A stretch of 15,274 bases of DNA from Stephanodiscus triporus (taxonomy: Eukaryota > Bacillariophyta > Thalassiosirophyceae > Thalassiosirales > Thalassiosiraceae). The position numbers and the translations under genes are program-made. Numbering within the stretch: position 1 is the stretch's first letter; each line of letters begins with the position of its first letter. Location of the stretch: positions 1 through 15,274 of the forward strand of contig JALLAZ010000454.1 in the NCBI GenBank assembly GCA_036939755.1, in the 5' to 3' direction. Below are positions 8,259 to 15,274 of the stretch, in pieces. Below the pieces are notes generated by a model. The model saw only the letters and a list, made by a program, of their open reading frames with translations, was not told the DNA's origin and did not search any database.

Positions 8259-11069
8259 ATGATCCCGCCGCCGCCGGTGTCCCCCCATTTCTACCTCCTC
8301 GCGGCGACGGCCCTGCGCGCCGCCGCGGTCGGAGGAGGGGGCGCGTCGTCGTTCCTGCTCGTCCGGGCCCTCGTGCGGGGATGGTGGGAGAGGGCGACGC
8401 CCGAGTGGATGCGCGACGTCGTCGGCGACGGCGACGGCGACGGCGAGGGGAGTAGCAACGGGCCAGCGTCGACGGACGAGATGTCGAGCCTGTCCGACGT
8501 CATGCGCAAGCTCGAGGGACTCGTGGCGACTGGCTACGACAGGCTGGGCAGCGACGCGAGGGCGGGGCGCAGGCGTCGGGTCGTGAGCCGCTTCCGGGCG
8601 CTGGCGGAGGCGTCGTCGCGGGGGGGGGCGTCGACGTCGACGTCGACGAGGGGTTCGATTGAACACGATTCACGCGGCCGTCGTCGCGACTGCGACTGCG
8701 ACTGCGACTGCGACCGCGATGACTACGACGAACACGAAAACGACGCCGGACGACGACGGCGAGACAATAATATCTCGCCCCTGGAGTGGCACGCCGCGCT
8801 GTTGGTATATTGGCAACTTTGCAACCAGATTCGCGCGAGGCATCCAATGTGGAGGGATGAGATTTATCGCAGTCGCGATGATCGTCGTAGTATTTGGCGT
8901 CGTCATGCAACAAGCGAGAATTGTCGGTCGAATGCTGACGTTCGCGATCGCCATCGCTGCATCAACGGCGGCAACGATAACGGCGACGGCGAATGCGACG
9001 ACGACGACACATCGTCGAGATGCGACGATGTCATCACCCCGTCCCAAATCGAGGAATTGCGGACCATGCTGGAGCATGCCATATGGGCGTACGAGCCGAA
9101 CGAAGAATCGCTACGGTCGTACCTTCTGTCGTCTGGCAATTCGAGCGGCGATGGCGGCAAAGGCCGTGGCAACGTTGAATCGAACGGAAGGGGAGATATC
9201 GAAGGCGACGGCGAAACCAGTGGAGGGTACCATCTCATATTGCACCGAACGACGGAATTCGTCGACTATGACGACGATGGTATCAACGATGCCAAGAAGG
9301 GGGACAGGAATAGGAAGAGGCGGAAACCCCCCGGTCGCGTGGGGTACTTCGTTGCGGTATCCCACGTGGAGCGGACGGTGCTTATCGGGATGAAGGGCAC
9401 GTCGACGTTCGAGGAGATACTCACGGACTGCTGCGGTAGGGCGGTGCGCGTGGATTTGGAAGACGATCCGCATCGTGGTGGTAGTGGTAGCGTTCGCAGT
9501 TGTTCCGATGATGCCACAACCCCCAACGATCAAGTTGCCGCTGGGGTTGATCGTATTAGAAACGATAACGAGGAAGGAAATGGAGCCGCAATAGTAAAGG
9601 ACGGCGTGGGATACAGCGAAGACGAGTATGACGGCGAGGAATTAGTCGACGTAGTTCGTCTATGTTATGCTGCCAATAGTAATTGCAGCGGCGATGTTTC
9701 TCTAAATGATAGCGTCGAGGTGGAACTGGCAAGCGACGGCTATTGTAACCATCATCGTCGGCAGCGAAATAGTTCTTCGAATGATTCGGATGCACATTCT
9801 TACGCTGCTGTGGTCATTTCGGCTTCCAGCGGCATCGACGACTTGGAATACGATGTGAGGAGTGGGGAGGCGAAGCCTCCGGGCGGTACCGCGCCGACAA
9901 TGCGCGGTGACATTGACGACGTTCCATCAATTGACAACGTCCTCCTCTTCCCATCATCGTCCACGGTAAACCCCTCTCGAGCTCGTAACATCAATCGACA
10001 ATCGACCGACGAGTACATGGAAAGCCACTGCGTCGAGACGGAGGTGAATCGCTCACACAAGCTACGCGGCGTCCACGAGGGCATCCTACACTGCGCCCGA
10101 GTCCTCCTCCACGAAATCTCTCCCCTGATCGAGGAATACGCCGTGACGGGGGGGTACGACGTCGTGTGCACCGGCCACAGCCTGGGAGCCGGCGCCGCCG
10201 TCCTCCTCGCGGTGTTATTGCGCGGTAGGTACCCCAAACTCGCGACAACGAGGGCGGAGACGCAAACGCGGCCTTCGCGGGTGCGCGCCTATGCCTTCGG
10301 TCCTCCACCGATTCTTGACAGGATCTCGTGTCTGGCGTGTCGCCATTACGTTACGTCCGTCGTCAACAATTCCGACATCATTTCCCGTTCGTCGTTGACG
10401 AATTTGGACGCATTCTTGACCATCCTGGAGGCGGTGAGAAGTCGTCTCTTGGAGGGGGGCGTGAACCCTCTCGGGCAAATGAACTCAATCGCATCGATTA
10501 TTGCTTTATTTCGCAAACTTTGCGAGGGTACGGAGGGCGAATTGGTCTTGAGCCCTACCGAATTGCGCATGTTGTGGGACGAGGCCATCGCCGAAGCGTC
10601 GCTCGGGGACGGGGAGAACGACAAGTTCTATTGGGACGAGGAATTCGGTCACCACCTGTTCGTTCCGGGCAGGCTGTTGTTGATGTACGAGTCTTGGTCA
10701 CTAGCCCTGCCTACGGAGGATGGAACAGCGATCGAGGTGATAACATCGTCAGCTGAAAAAGCAGATGTTTCCAGGAAGGCATCATTGCGGTCTTCCTTGC
10801 CAACGAGGGATACAACATGTGATGATGATTATCAAGGAGGGAGCGACGAGCAAGCCGGCAGCGAGAGTAAACCAGAAAAAAATGGCAGGAACAAAAAAAT
10901 GGAGATTAGCACGGCCTCAAAGCCTGCTTTCCATGCTATGTGGACCGATGGCATGGTTATGGCGCTGAGGGGATTCGAAATCGGCGCAGGGAGCGGTATG
11001 GTCACCGATCACCTCACATCGTCATATAAACAGTCATTGAATAAATTGTCCCGCCAAACTTATGAATGA
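8259..11069 (+). CDS. Class-3 lipase, sn1-diacylglycerol-lipase-like, with large acidic insertion
   Basis: The 936-residue alpha/beta hydrolase of the Lipase_3 family probably hydrolyses acylglycerols such as diacylglycerol at a membrane. I chose the ATG at 8259 because the in-frame sequence upstream is AT-rich and not protein-like. Residues 9-40 are hydrophobic and could be a signal or membrane anchor. A low-complexity linker follows (GDGDGDGE; an Asp-Cys alternation at 144-152). The core begins at about 265. GYFVAVSHVERTVLIGMKGTST (oxyanion-side strand, KGTST at 379-383) is followed by an insertion rich in Asp, Glu and Ser, then the nucleophile elbow GHSLG (Ser641). The likely acid is Asp706 in VVNNSDIISR, and the likely base is His918 in MVTDHLTSSY. 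HHLFVPGRLLLMY, near 798-810, is the strand typical of diacylglycerol lipases. No intron is visible. Class is confident and substrate is inferred. Confusion with triacylglycerol or galactolipid lipases of the same superfamily is possible. Confidence 0.85.
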   Translation: MIPPPPVSPHFYLLAATALRAAAVGGGGASSFLLVRALVRGWWERATPEWMRDVVGDGDGDGEGSSNGPASTDEMSSLSDVMRKLEGLVATGYDRLGSDARAGRRRRVVSRFRALAEASSRGGASTSTSTRGSIEHDSRGRRRDCDCDCDCDRDDYDEHENDAGRRRRDNNISPLEWHAALLVYWQLCNQIRARHPMWRDEIYRSRDDRRSIWRRHATSENCRSNADVRDRHRCINGGNDNGDGECDDDDTSSRCDDVITPSQIEELRTMLEHAIWAYEPNEESLRSYLLSSGNSSGDGGKGRGNVESNGRGDIEGDGETSGGYHLILHRTTEFVDYDDDGINDAKKGDRNRKRRKPPGRVGYFVAVSHVERTVLIGMKGTSTFEEILTDCCGRAVRVDLEDDPHRGGSGSVRSCSDDATTPNDQVAAGVDRIRNDNEEGNGAAIVKDGVGYSEDEYDGEELVDVVRLCYAANSNCSGDVSLNDSVEVELASDGYCNHHRRQRNSSSNDSDAHSYAAVVISASSGIDDLEYDVRSGEAKPPGGTAPTMRGDIDDVPSIDNVLLFPSSSTVNPSRARNINRQSTDEYMESHCVETEVNRSHKLRGVHEGILHCARVLLHEISPLIEEYAVTGGYDVVCTGHSLGAGAAVLLAVLLRGRYPKLATTRAETQTRPSRVRAYAFGPPPILDRISCLACRHYVTSVVNNSDIISRSSLTNLDAFLTILEAVRSRLLEGGVNPLGQMNSIASIIALFRKLCEGTEGELVLSPTELRMLWDEAIAEASLGDGENDKFYWDEEFGHHLFVPGRLLLMYESWSLALPTEDGTAIEVITSSAEKADVSRKASLRSSLPTRDTTCDDDYQGGSDEQAGSESKPEKNGRNKKMEISTASKPAFHAMWTDGMVMALRGFEIGAGSGMVTDHLTSSYKQSLNKLSRQTYE
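8685..8720. repeat. (TGCGAC)n hexanucleotide tract inside the lipase gene
   Basis: Six units (CGCGAC, four TGCGAC, CGCGAT) encode an alternating Asp-Cys run in the lipase N-terminal linker, followed by more Asp-rich sequence. It keeps frame whatever the copy number. The Cys-Asp alternation could bind metal but may equally be slippage noise. Confidence 0.85.
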
Positions 11070-11300
11070 TAAAAATGTGTCGGCATAAATATCTGATGTC
11101 TAGGACACTTTTCATTTCACAACTAGCTGCGGCAATGGATCCTGTGAATTGGGTCTGTAATGTAGCTAGCATCAAGGCTATCATTACCGTCGTCAATGGT
11201 GTTGTCGTCCTGGGTAACAACCCCCTCATCCCCATCGCTCTCCATGATACCTAACCGTTATATGGCGCGATCAATGCGCCGGGGGTCGATGGGGGCGAGG
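11070..11300. other. Lipase 3' flank, no supported gene
   Basis: AT-rich sequence directly after the lipase stop becomes mixed-composition DNA ending in a GC-rich stretch (GGCGC at 11263-11267 and GCGCC at 11275-11279 can pair). The only coding-like signal is a 40-residue acidic minus-strand frame, 11245-11123, which is too short to call. Confidence 0.35.
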
Positions 11301-11336
11301 TAACCCTAACCCTAACCCTAACCCTAACCCTAACCC
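11301..11336 (+). repeat. Interstitial telomeric repeat, six TAACCC units
   Basis: Six perfect TAACCC copies are followed by an extra C. This is the TTAGGG-type telomere sequence, with the C-rich strand on plus, as at a left chromosome end. Here it is flanked by unique DNA on both sides, so it is interstitial. Possible origins are a healed break, a telomere fusion, or telomerase-like addition next to an inserted element. A transposon-like gene begins about 245 bases further on. Confidence 0.95.
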
Positions 11337-11369
11337 CAAAATAATACTACAGATTACTAAACAATTGAA

Positions 11370-11434
11370 ATTTCCGCCCTCAGAAAAAGATTTTCGCCCA
11401 TTTGGGGCGGAAATCCCTTCCTGAGGACGGAAAT
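11370..11434. repeat. Fold-back inverted repeat, 30-base arms
   Basis: Arms 11370-11399 and 11405-11434 are inverted copies matching at 25 of 30 positions around a 5-base spacer. The right arm is built of the same unit as the overlapping tandem repeat, so the structure seems to come from an inverted duplication of one repeat unit. It lies just after the telomere tract and upstream of the unclassified element gene, which suggests a transposon terminus or subterminal region. Confidence 0.8.
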
Positions 11435-11461
11435 CCCTTCCTGAGGACGGAAATCTTTTTT
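11408..11461. repeat. 20-bp tandem repeat
   Basis: CGGAAATCCCTTCCTGAGGA occurs at 11408-11427 and identically at 11428-11447. A third, partial copy starts at 11448 and diverges into a T-run. Short identical subterminal repeats are common binding sites for transposases, but that role is inference here. Confidence 0.88.
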
Positions 11462-11580
11462 GGCTGTGGATTTGGTGATTTCGTACTGATTCCTACTTGA
11501 AAAGAGTTTTGAGGGGTGACGAGAGGGGGGGGAGGCAGGCATGCTTCCTCCCCCGCTTCAGTGTCGAGTAAAAAATAACA

Positions 11581-13500
11581 ATGCCCGTCAACCTCCCTCG
11601 TCGAGGTCGCGGCGGTGGTGGCCCCGGCCGTCGCGGCGGACGTGATGGCGGACGTGGCCGTGGTGGGCGGGGCGGTCCCCTTCCTTGCCGCGAGCGTAAT
11701 CCCATGCTCGCGTCCAATTCGAGGAATTCCACCCTCGCAGCGTCTATTTCCCCCCTCCCTCACACTCCGGCTCCGTCGGCCGCTGCGCCCCCCCCTCCTG
11801 CTGCTGTCGCTGGGCCCCAGTATACTACTTCCGTTGCTGCCTCAGCTCATGGGTCCGCACCAGACCCGGTCGGAGGTCCTGCTCTCTCGTCCACACCACG
11901 CTCCGCCGCCGCCGACGCGCTCACGAAAATGGCGCTCATGATGAATATCCTTTCCAAGAACGACTCCTCAAAGAACAACCACGCGTACTCCCTCGACACA
12001 ATCAGGGGGATGCGCGACCAACTCTCCTCCCTTGAGAAGCCAATTATTGCAAGTGTTCAGCTTGAGAGGCCCGGTGCCTTTGAGGCCATGAAGAATCTTT
12101 TCGGCTCCAAATCACAACGAAGACTACGAAGTGGAAACACGCAGAATTTCTAATCAAGATTTGGCTGATCTTCCACAAGATTCCTTCTCTTGTTGATGGC
12201 AGCTTTGTCGACCGCTTTACGAGGCAAAGCAACGAGCTCAATCATGATCTCGACACATACATCGGTGTCATGACCGATATTGAGGAGCTCGCGGACGAGG
12301 AGTTGGGGAGGAAGATCAACTCCATCAGAAGCATCAAGTCCCTCCCATGTCCAGCTGGGGAGAAGGAACGCAAGTACCTGTCTCCTGGCTTGCCCGTGAA
12401 CACCACCGAGTTTCCTTACTTTGCGGCATGCGGGTGACCATCCTCCTTCGAATGCAACTGCCGATGCTGAAAACAAGGAGATGCAGTGGGAGTACCTTGA
12501 GACGATGGCTAAGATCACAGTATGGAGGGCCGATAAAAAGGGTCTTCCTCAGCCCGCGTGTCCAAAAACAGGGAAGCTGTTGACAAAAATCTCCCCACCT
12601 GAGTTGACGAAGAAGCACATTAGGTGCCACTGCTCAAAGCTGCGCGCCAATTGTCGAACTGGCACTAATTGCCCTAATTAATGCAAGGGGTACATGAAGG
12701 GAAAGTGCCCCGTCTGTCGTTGCACTTGCAGCCTGTATGTGAGAGTGGATATGTACCACGAGATATTCATTCTGGCCAGCATGTCCATGGACAGTGCAGC
12801 GGAAATGGATCCGGAGGATGATGCACAGCAGTATATTGCAAAATCTCTTGGCGTTGGTGCAATGCAGCGTCAGGTTTCTGCTGAGAAGTATAGCAAAATG
12901 TTGGCGAATGGGGAGATGCAGATGCGACAAGGTGGGTCAGCGTTCCTGTCAAATGTTGTGGATGCAGGCGCGCTGGCGCAAGGGCTATTCATCGTAGGAC
13001 ATGCTCCATCGCAGTCGGCAACAACTTTCCTTCGCGATAAGGTGAGACGTGTGGCCCACCCCAGTGGGACCACTTGTATCAATCTTTGCGGGGAGACCAT
13101 TGATTTGCGCACACATGGCAAATCTTCTTCCTCGAATGCCGCTGGGAAACGGATCTGGAACAATGGCCTCGTTGGTAAGGTTCAATCCACCTCTGTGGCT
13201 TTGGACGTCGATGATAACTCTTCTGATGTAAAGACTCGTTCAGCACCAACCGGTAAAGTTGTGGATGATGATCTTGCTTGCAAGCTTGGTCGTGTGAGAA
13301 AGAGGGCTGGGGAACTTGCATTTTCTTCGGATTCTTCTCCAGGGACAGCCGCAAAGGCAAGCAAGCTATACAAGCGCATTGTCACTGGGAATGACCTTGT
13401 TATCACTTCCATTTGTCGTGATTTTCCCGAAAAGCTCTCGCAGGAAGTTGTCACAATGTCCATGACGATGATGACCCCTCCCGAGACGAAGAAGCGCTGA
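11581..13500 (+). pseudogene. Unclassified transposon-like gene with RGG-like N-terminus and Cys cluster, broken three times
   Basis: I do not recognise the family. The ATG at 11581 starts an Arg/Gly-rich stretch (residues 6-32, RGG-box-like, likely nucleic-acid binding), then a Pro/Ala/Ser linker, then a folded-looking region (ALTKMALMMNILSK, SLDTIRGMRDQLSSLEKPI). At about 12105-12130 coding sense moves to another frame (KWKHAEFLIKIWLIFHK, RFTRQSNELNHDLDTYIGVM, AGEKERKYLSPGLPVNTTEF). It shifts again at about 12410-12436 (ENKEMQWEYLETMAKITVW). A cysteine cluster follows with spacing C-x-C-x6-C-x5-C, an in-frame TAA at 12679-12681, then C-x7-C-x2-C-x-C-x-C. From 12694 the frame is open to TGA at 13498-13500. 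Without the lesions the product would be about 640 residues. No reverse transcriptase, integrase, Rep or DDE motif is visible. The clean resumption of sense after each lesion indicates recent decay. Confidence 0.6.
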
Positions 13501-13529
13501 AACTCTTGCAACTCGCAATGATGCCACAA

Positions 13530-13552
13530 CAATTCTGCTTTGAGCAGAATTG
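13530..13552. repeat. Perfect 10-bp hairpin followed by CTAA
   Basis: CAATTCTGCT and AGCAGAATTG pair perfectly around a TTG loop, 30 bases after the stop of the unclassified gene. Eleven bases further on is CTAA followed by T (13564-13568). A hairpin about ten bases before CTRR is the textbook Helitron 3' end. The 5' TC end is not identified, so this remains a hypothesis. A transcript-end hairpin is the alternative. Confidence 0.75.
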
Positions 13553-13922
13553 CACATGCGCATCTAATGATTTCATAGCTCACTACACATATTAGTAGTC
13601 AAATTATATACAATCAGTTTTATTCTACTTTATTAACTACGTGTCTGGAAATCCAACTTGGAAAAAATACCTCTCAAAGCCGCCGATGTCATTGATGATT
13701 TCGTTCAAGCAGTTCTCGAGCAGATCCAAGTCATGGATCTCAGTGAAGAACAACAGAAGATGGGTGCATCACAAGACCAAAAATTGATCTGGCGAATTAA
13801 AATTTTACCTAGATATTCGTACTGGATCTCAGATACAGTTGACTGGATCTAAGATGATACGTTTAAGTTTTCTTAGAAATTTTTAAATTTTAAGTACAAA
13901 TTAGTTTTTATTCATGTAGCGG

Positions 13923-13955
13923 AGTGTCTTTTCTCACATTGTGAGAAAAGACACT
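13923..13955. repeat. Perfect 15-bp stem-loop
   Basis: AGTGTCTTTTCTCAC (13923-13937) is followed by an ATT loop and its exact reverse complement, 13941-13955. In RNA the stem could extend to about 19 pairs with G-U pairs at 13922/13956 and 13919/13959 and G-C pairs between. It lies in otherwise featureless AT-rich DNA. Confidence 0.9.
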
Positions 13956-14368
13956 TCGTACCTTCCAAAACCATCTCCGCAATTTGAGATGATATGACTA
14001 CACATAATATTATGTTTTTTCTCTAAGTATTATTTTTATTACTCTCTACTAATGTAGCTTGTACTCTACACTACGTACTTACCTTACCACTTGCCTCCGC
14101 GCCGGCGCCAACGACAATCATGACAATGGTGCCCCCCCCCCTCGTCGGAAATCATGCCAAAACATGATGAGGACTGGGGCGGCATCAGCAAAAAAAATAT
14201 CGGCGCATAGCTGGGGTCAGTGCGCATTGGTTCGATGCAATGGCCTAAAGAAAGGCACAAGTATTTGCTAAAAAAAACACACCTTTTGTCCACGAGTGCG
14301 CCGGTCAGTGGCCTAAAGAATAATAGTCAATAAAATAGAGAATAGTTAGATACATGTAAAATAATTGC

Positions 14369-14415
14369 ATCGCCGTGTTGCGTTGATCGATATCAATCAC
14401 GCAACATACGGCGAT
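14369..14415. repeat. Interrupted inverted repeat, 19 paired bases
   Basis: ATCGCCG-TGTTGCG-TTGAT on the left pairs with ATCAA-CGCAACA-CGGCGAT on the right around CGAT, with 3- and 2-base bulges only on the right arm. It is GC-richer than its surroundings, so it stands out from background AT palindromes. Function is unknown. Confidence 0.8.
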
Positions 14416-15128
14416 CGCACTTACCTATGAAATTGGAGCCGCTGGAAGCCGGCGGGCAGGAGAGATCATGGTGTCAGTGTTTTTTGGAAGTTGTGGCGTG
14501 TGTTGTTATTGGGATAACAGCGTACTCGATGTAGTACCGTATTATTTGTACCAAATTATGTTACACTCAACCAGATACTAGAGAGTAAAGTACGTACCTA
14601 CTTACTTAGATATATCTAAAAAATCGTTGGTTTTTTGTTGGATTTACTCCATTGTATGCACCAATGTACTGGCTCTGGCAAAAAATGGTAGGATTAATGA
14701 TACTATAATGTTATTTCTGCTTACTTGAAAATGCAGTTATAATAACGTATAATGGTGCTAATATTAGCAGGATTGGAACCTAATAGATAAACTGTATCGA
14801 TAAACAAACAAAATTATAAATACATAATTTAAAAGGAGGGCGTAACTATAACTCGCATACCTTTAACATTATCTAGCAACTGTGACCAATTGAAATTTAT
14901 TATAGAATAATAAAATTGTATTAATAGAGTTATTATTTTACAAAAAACAGTTAAATAGATTAATAAATTACGGTAATATTTCTAAATAAAATTTTACTAT
15001 GACGAAGATACGGTAACTTTTTCTGGGTAGCATAAAAATGGTACTGTAGTAACAGTTTAATTCGCCAGAAGAATTTGGGGCTCTTGTGACGTACTTCTTT
15101 GATGATCCAAACGTCAACAAAGGGATGT

Positions 15129-15268
15129 GATTAGTCCTTTGGAAATTTTTCCAATTAGGAAAAATATCCAGGAATGTTTTAAAACCAAAAACCATAAGGG
15201 TTAGTCCCCTGGAAAGTTTTCCAATTTGGATAAATATCCAGCAATGTTTTAAAACCTAAAACCACAAG
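15129..15268. repeat. Two-copy 70-bp imperfect tandem repeat at the window edge
   Basis: Copies 15129-15198 and 15199-15268 share TTAGTCC, TTTTCCAATT, AAATATCCAG, AATGTTTTAAAACC and ACCA-AAG blocks in the same order and spacing. A minus-strand frame through both (FKTFLDIFPNWKNFQ and FKTLLDIYPNWKTFQ) looks protein-like, but the period is not a multiple of three and the rightmost copy soon hits a stop. The array may continue beyond the window. Confidence 0.88.
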
Positions 15269-15274
15269 CACTAA

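Larger units (their letters stand above)
13569..15128. other. AT-rich intergenic region with inverted repeats, no supported gene
   Basis: No gene is supported. The frame at 13637-13852 lacks an early ATG and is rich in GATCT motifs: ACTGGATCT recurs at about 13819 and 13842. A 12-base direct repeat, TGGCCTAAAGAA, occurs at 14241 and 14309. A C10 run sits at 14132-14141. Composition changes sharply from the GC-rich genes to the left to strongly AT-rich DNA with many A and T runs. I found no convincing tRNA fold. Confidence 0.5.

Noticed and set aside
11123..11245. 40-residue acidic minus-strand frame after the lipase gene
   Set aside because: The composition is somewhat protein-like, but it is short, directly preceded by an in-frame stop, and has no recognised motif.
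13637..13852. Frame ending WISDTVDWI
   Set aside because: No ATG until late in the frame. It is better described as AT-rich DNA with GATCT repeats.
14205..14260. Possible tRNA (GGTTCGATGC T-arm-like motif)
   Set aside because: No matching D-arm, anticodon stem or acceptor stem at the required spacing.
1..15274. CRISPR array, prokaryotic operon, phage or integron
   Set aside because: No spacer-repeat pattern, no ribosome-binding-site-led gene series, and introns are present. The window is eukaryotic.

Overview
The window looks like nuclear DNA of a eukaryotic microalga, most likely a diatom or related stramenopile. This is an inference from several things: two short GT-AG introns that join three long reading frames exactly in phase, an internal block of the TTAGGG-type telomere repeat, proline/threonine-rich surface-protein sequence, tandem beta-helix modules, GC-rich triplet-biased coding DNA beside AT-rich intergenic DNA, and debris of PIF/Harbinger-like transposons. 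No prokaryotic operon signals are visible.

Layout, left to right. (1) Positions 1-494 are GC-rich, triplet-biased sequence with no gene I can support. (2) Positions 502-2278 hold transposon debris: the 3' half of a DDE (Harbinger-type) transposase on the plus strand, and a convergent decayed gene of unknown family on the minus strand with an in-frame stop and a frameshift. They may be the two genes of one dead element. (3) Positions 2516-7683 (minus strand) hold one large three-exon gene. It encodes a protein of about 1,612 residues with a Kazal-like module, mucin-like Ser/Thr/Pro sequence, an EF-hand-type calcium loop, a 45-bp minisatellite encoding a Pro-rich repeat, two beta-helix modules, one transmembrane helix and an acidic cytosolic tail. 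(4) A 575-bp intergenic region separates it from (5) a divergently oriented, intronless class-3 lipase of the diacylglycerol-lipase type (8259-11069, plus strand), with a very large acidic insertion before the catalytic serine. (6) Positions 11070-11580 carry six telomere repeats, then a fold-back repeat and a 20-bp tandem repeat. (7) Positions 11581-13500 are a decayed gene of unknown family with an RGG-like N-terminus and a cysteine cluster, broken by two frameshifts and one stop. (8) From 13501 to the end the DNA is AT-rich and gene-poor, with several strong hairpins and, at the right edge, a 70-bp tandem repeat.

The two intact genes are divergent neighbours sharing a promoter interval. 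One is a presumed cell-surface protein and the other a lipid hydrolase, and nothing in the sequence shows that they act together. The flanks are transposon- and repeat-rich. The most original material is the surface-protein architecture, the insertion-bearing lipase, and the unclassified element next to an interstitial telomere tract with a possible Helitron-like 3' end.
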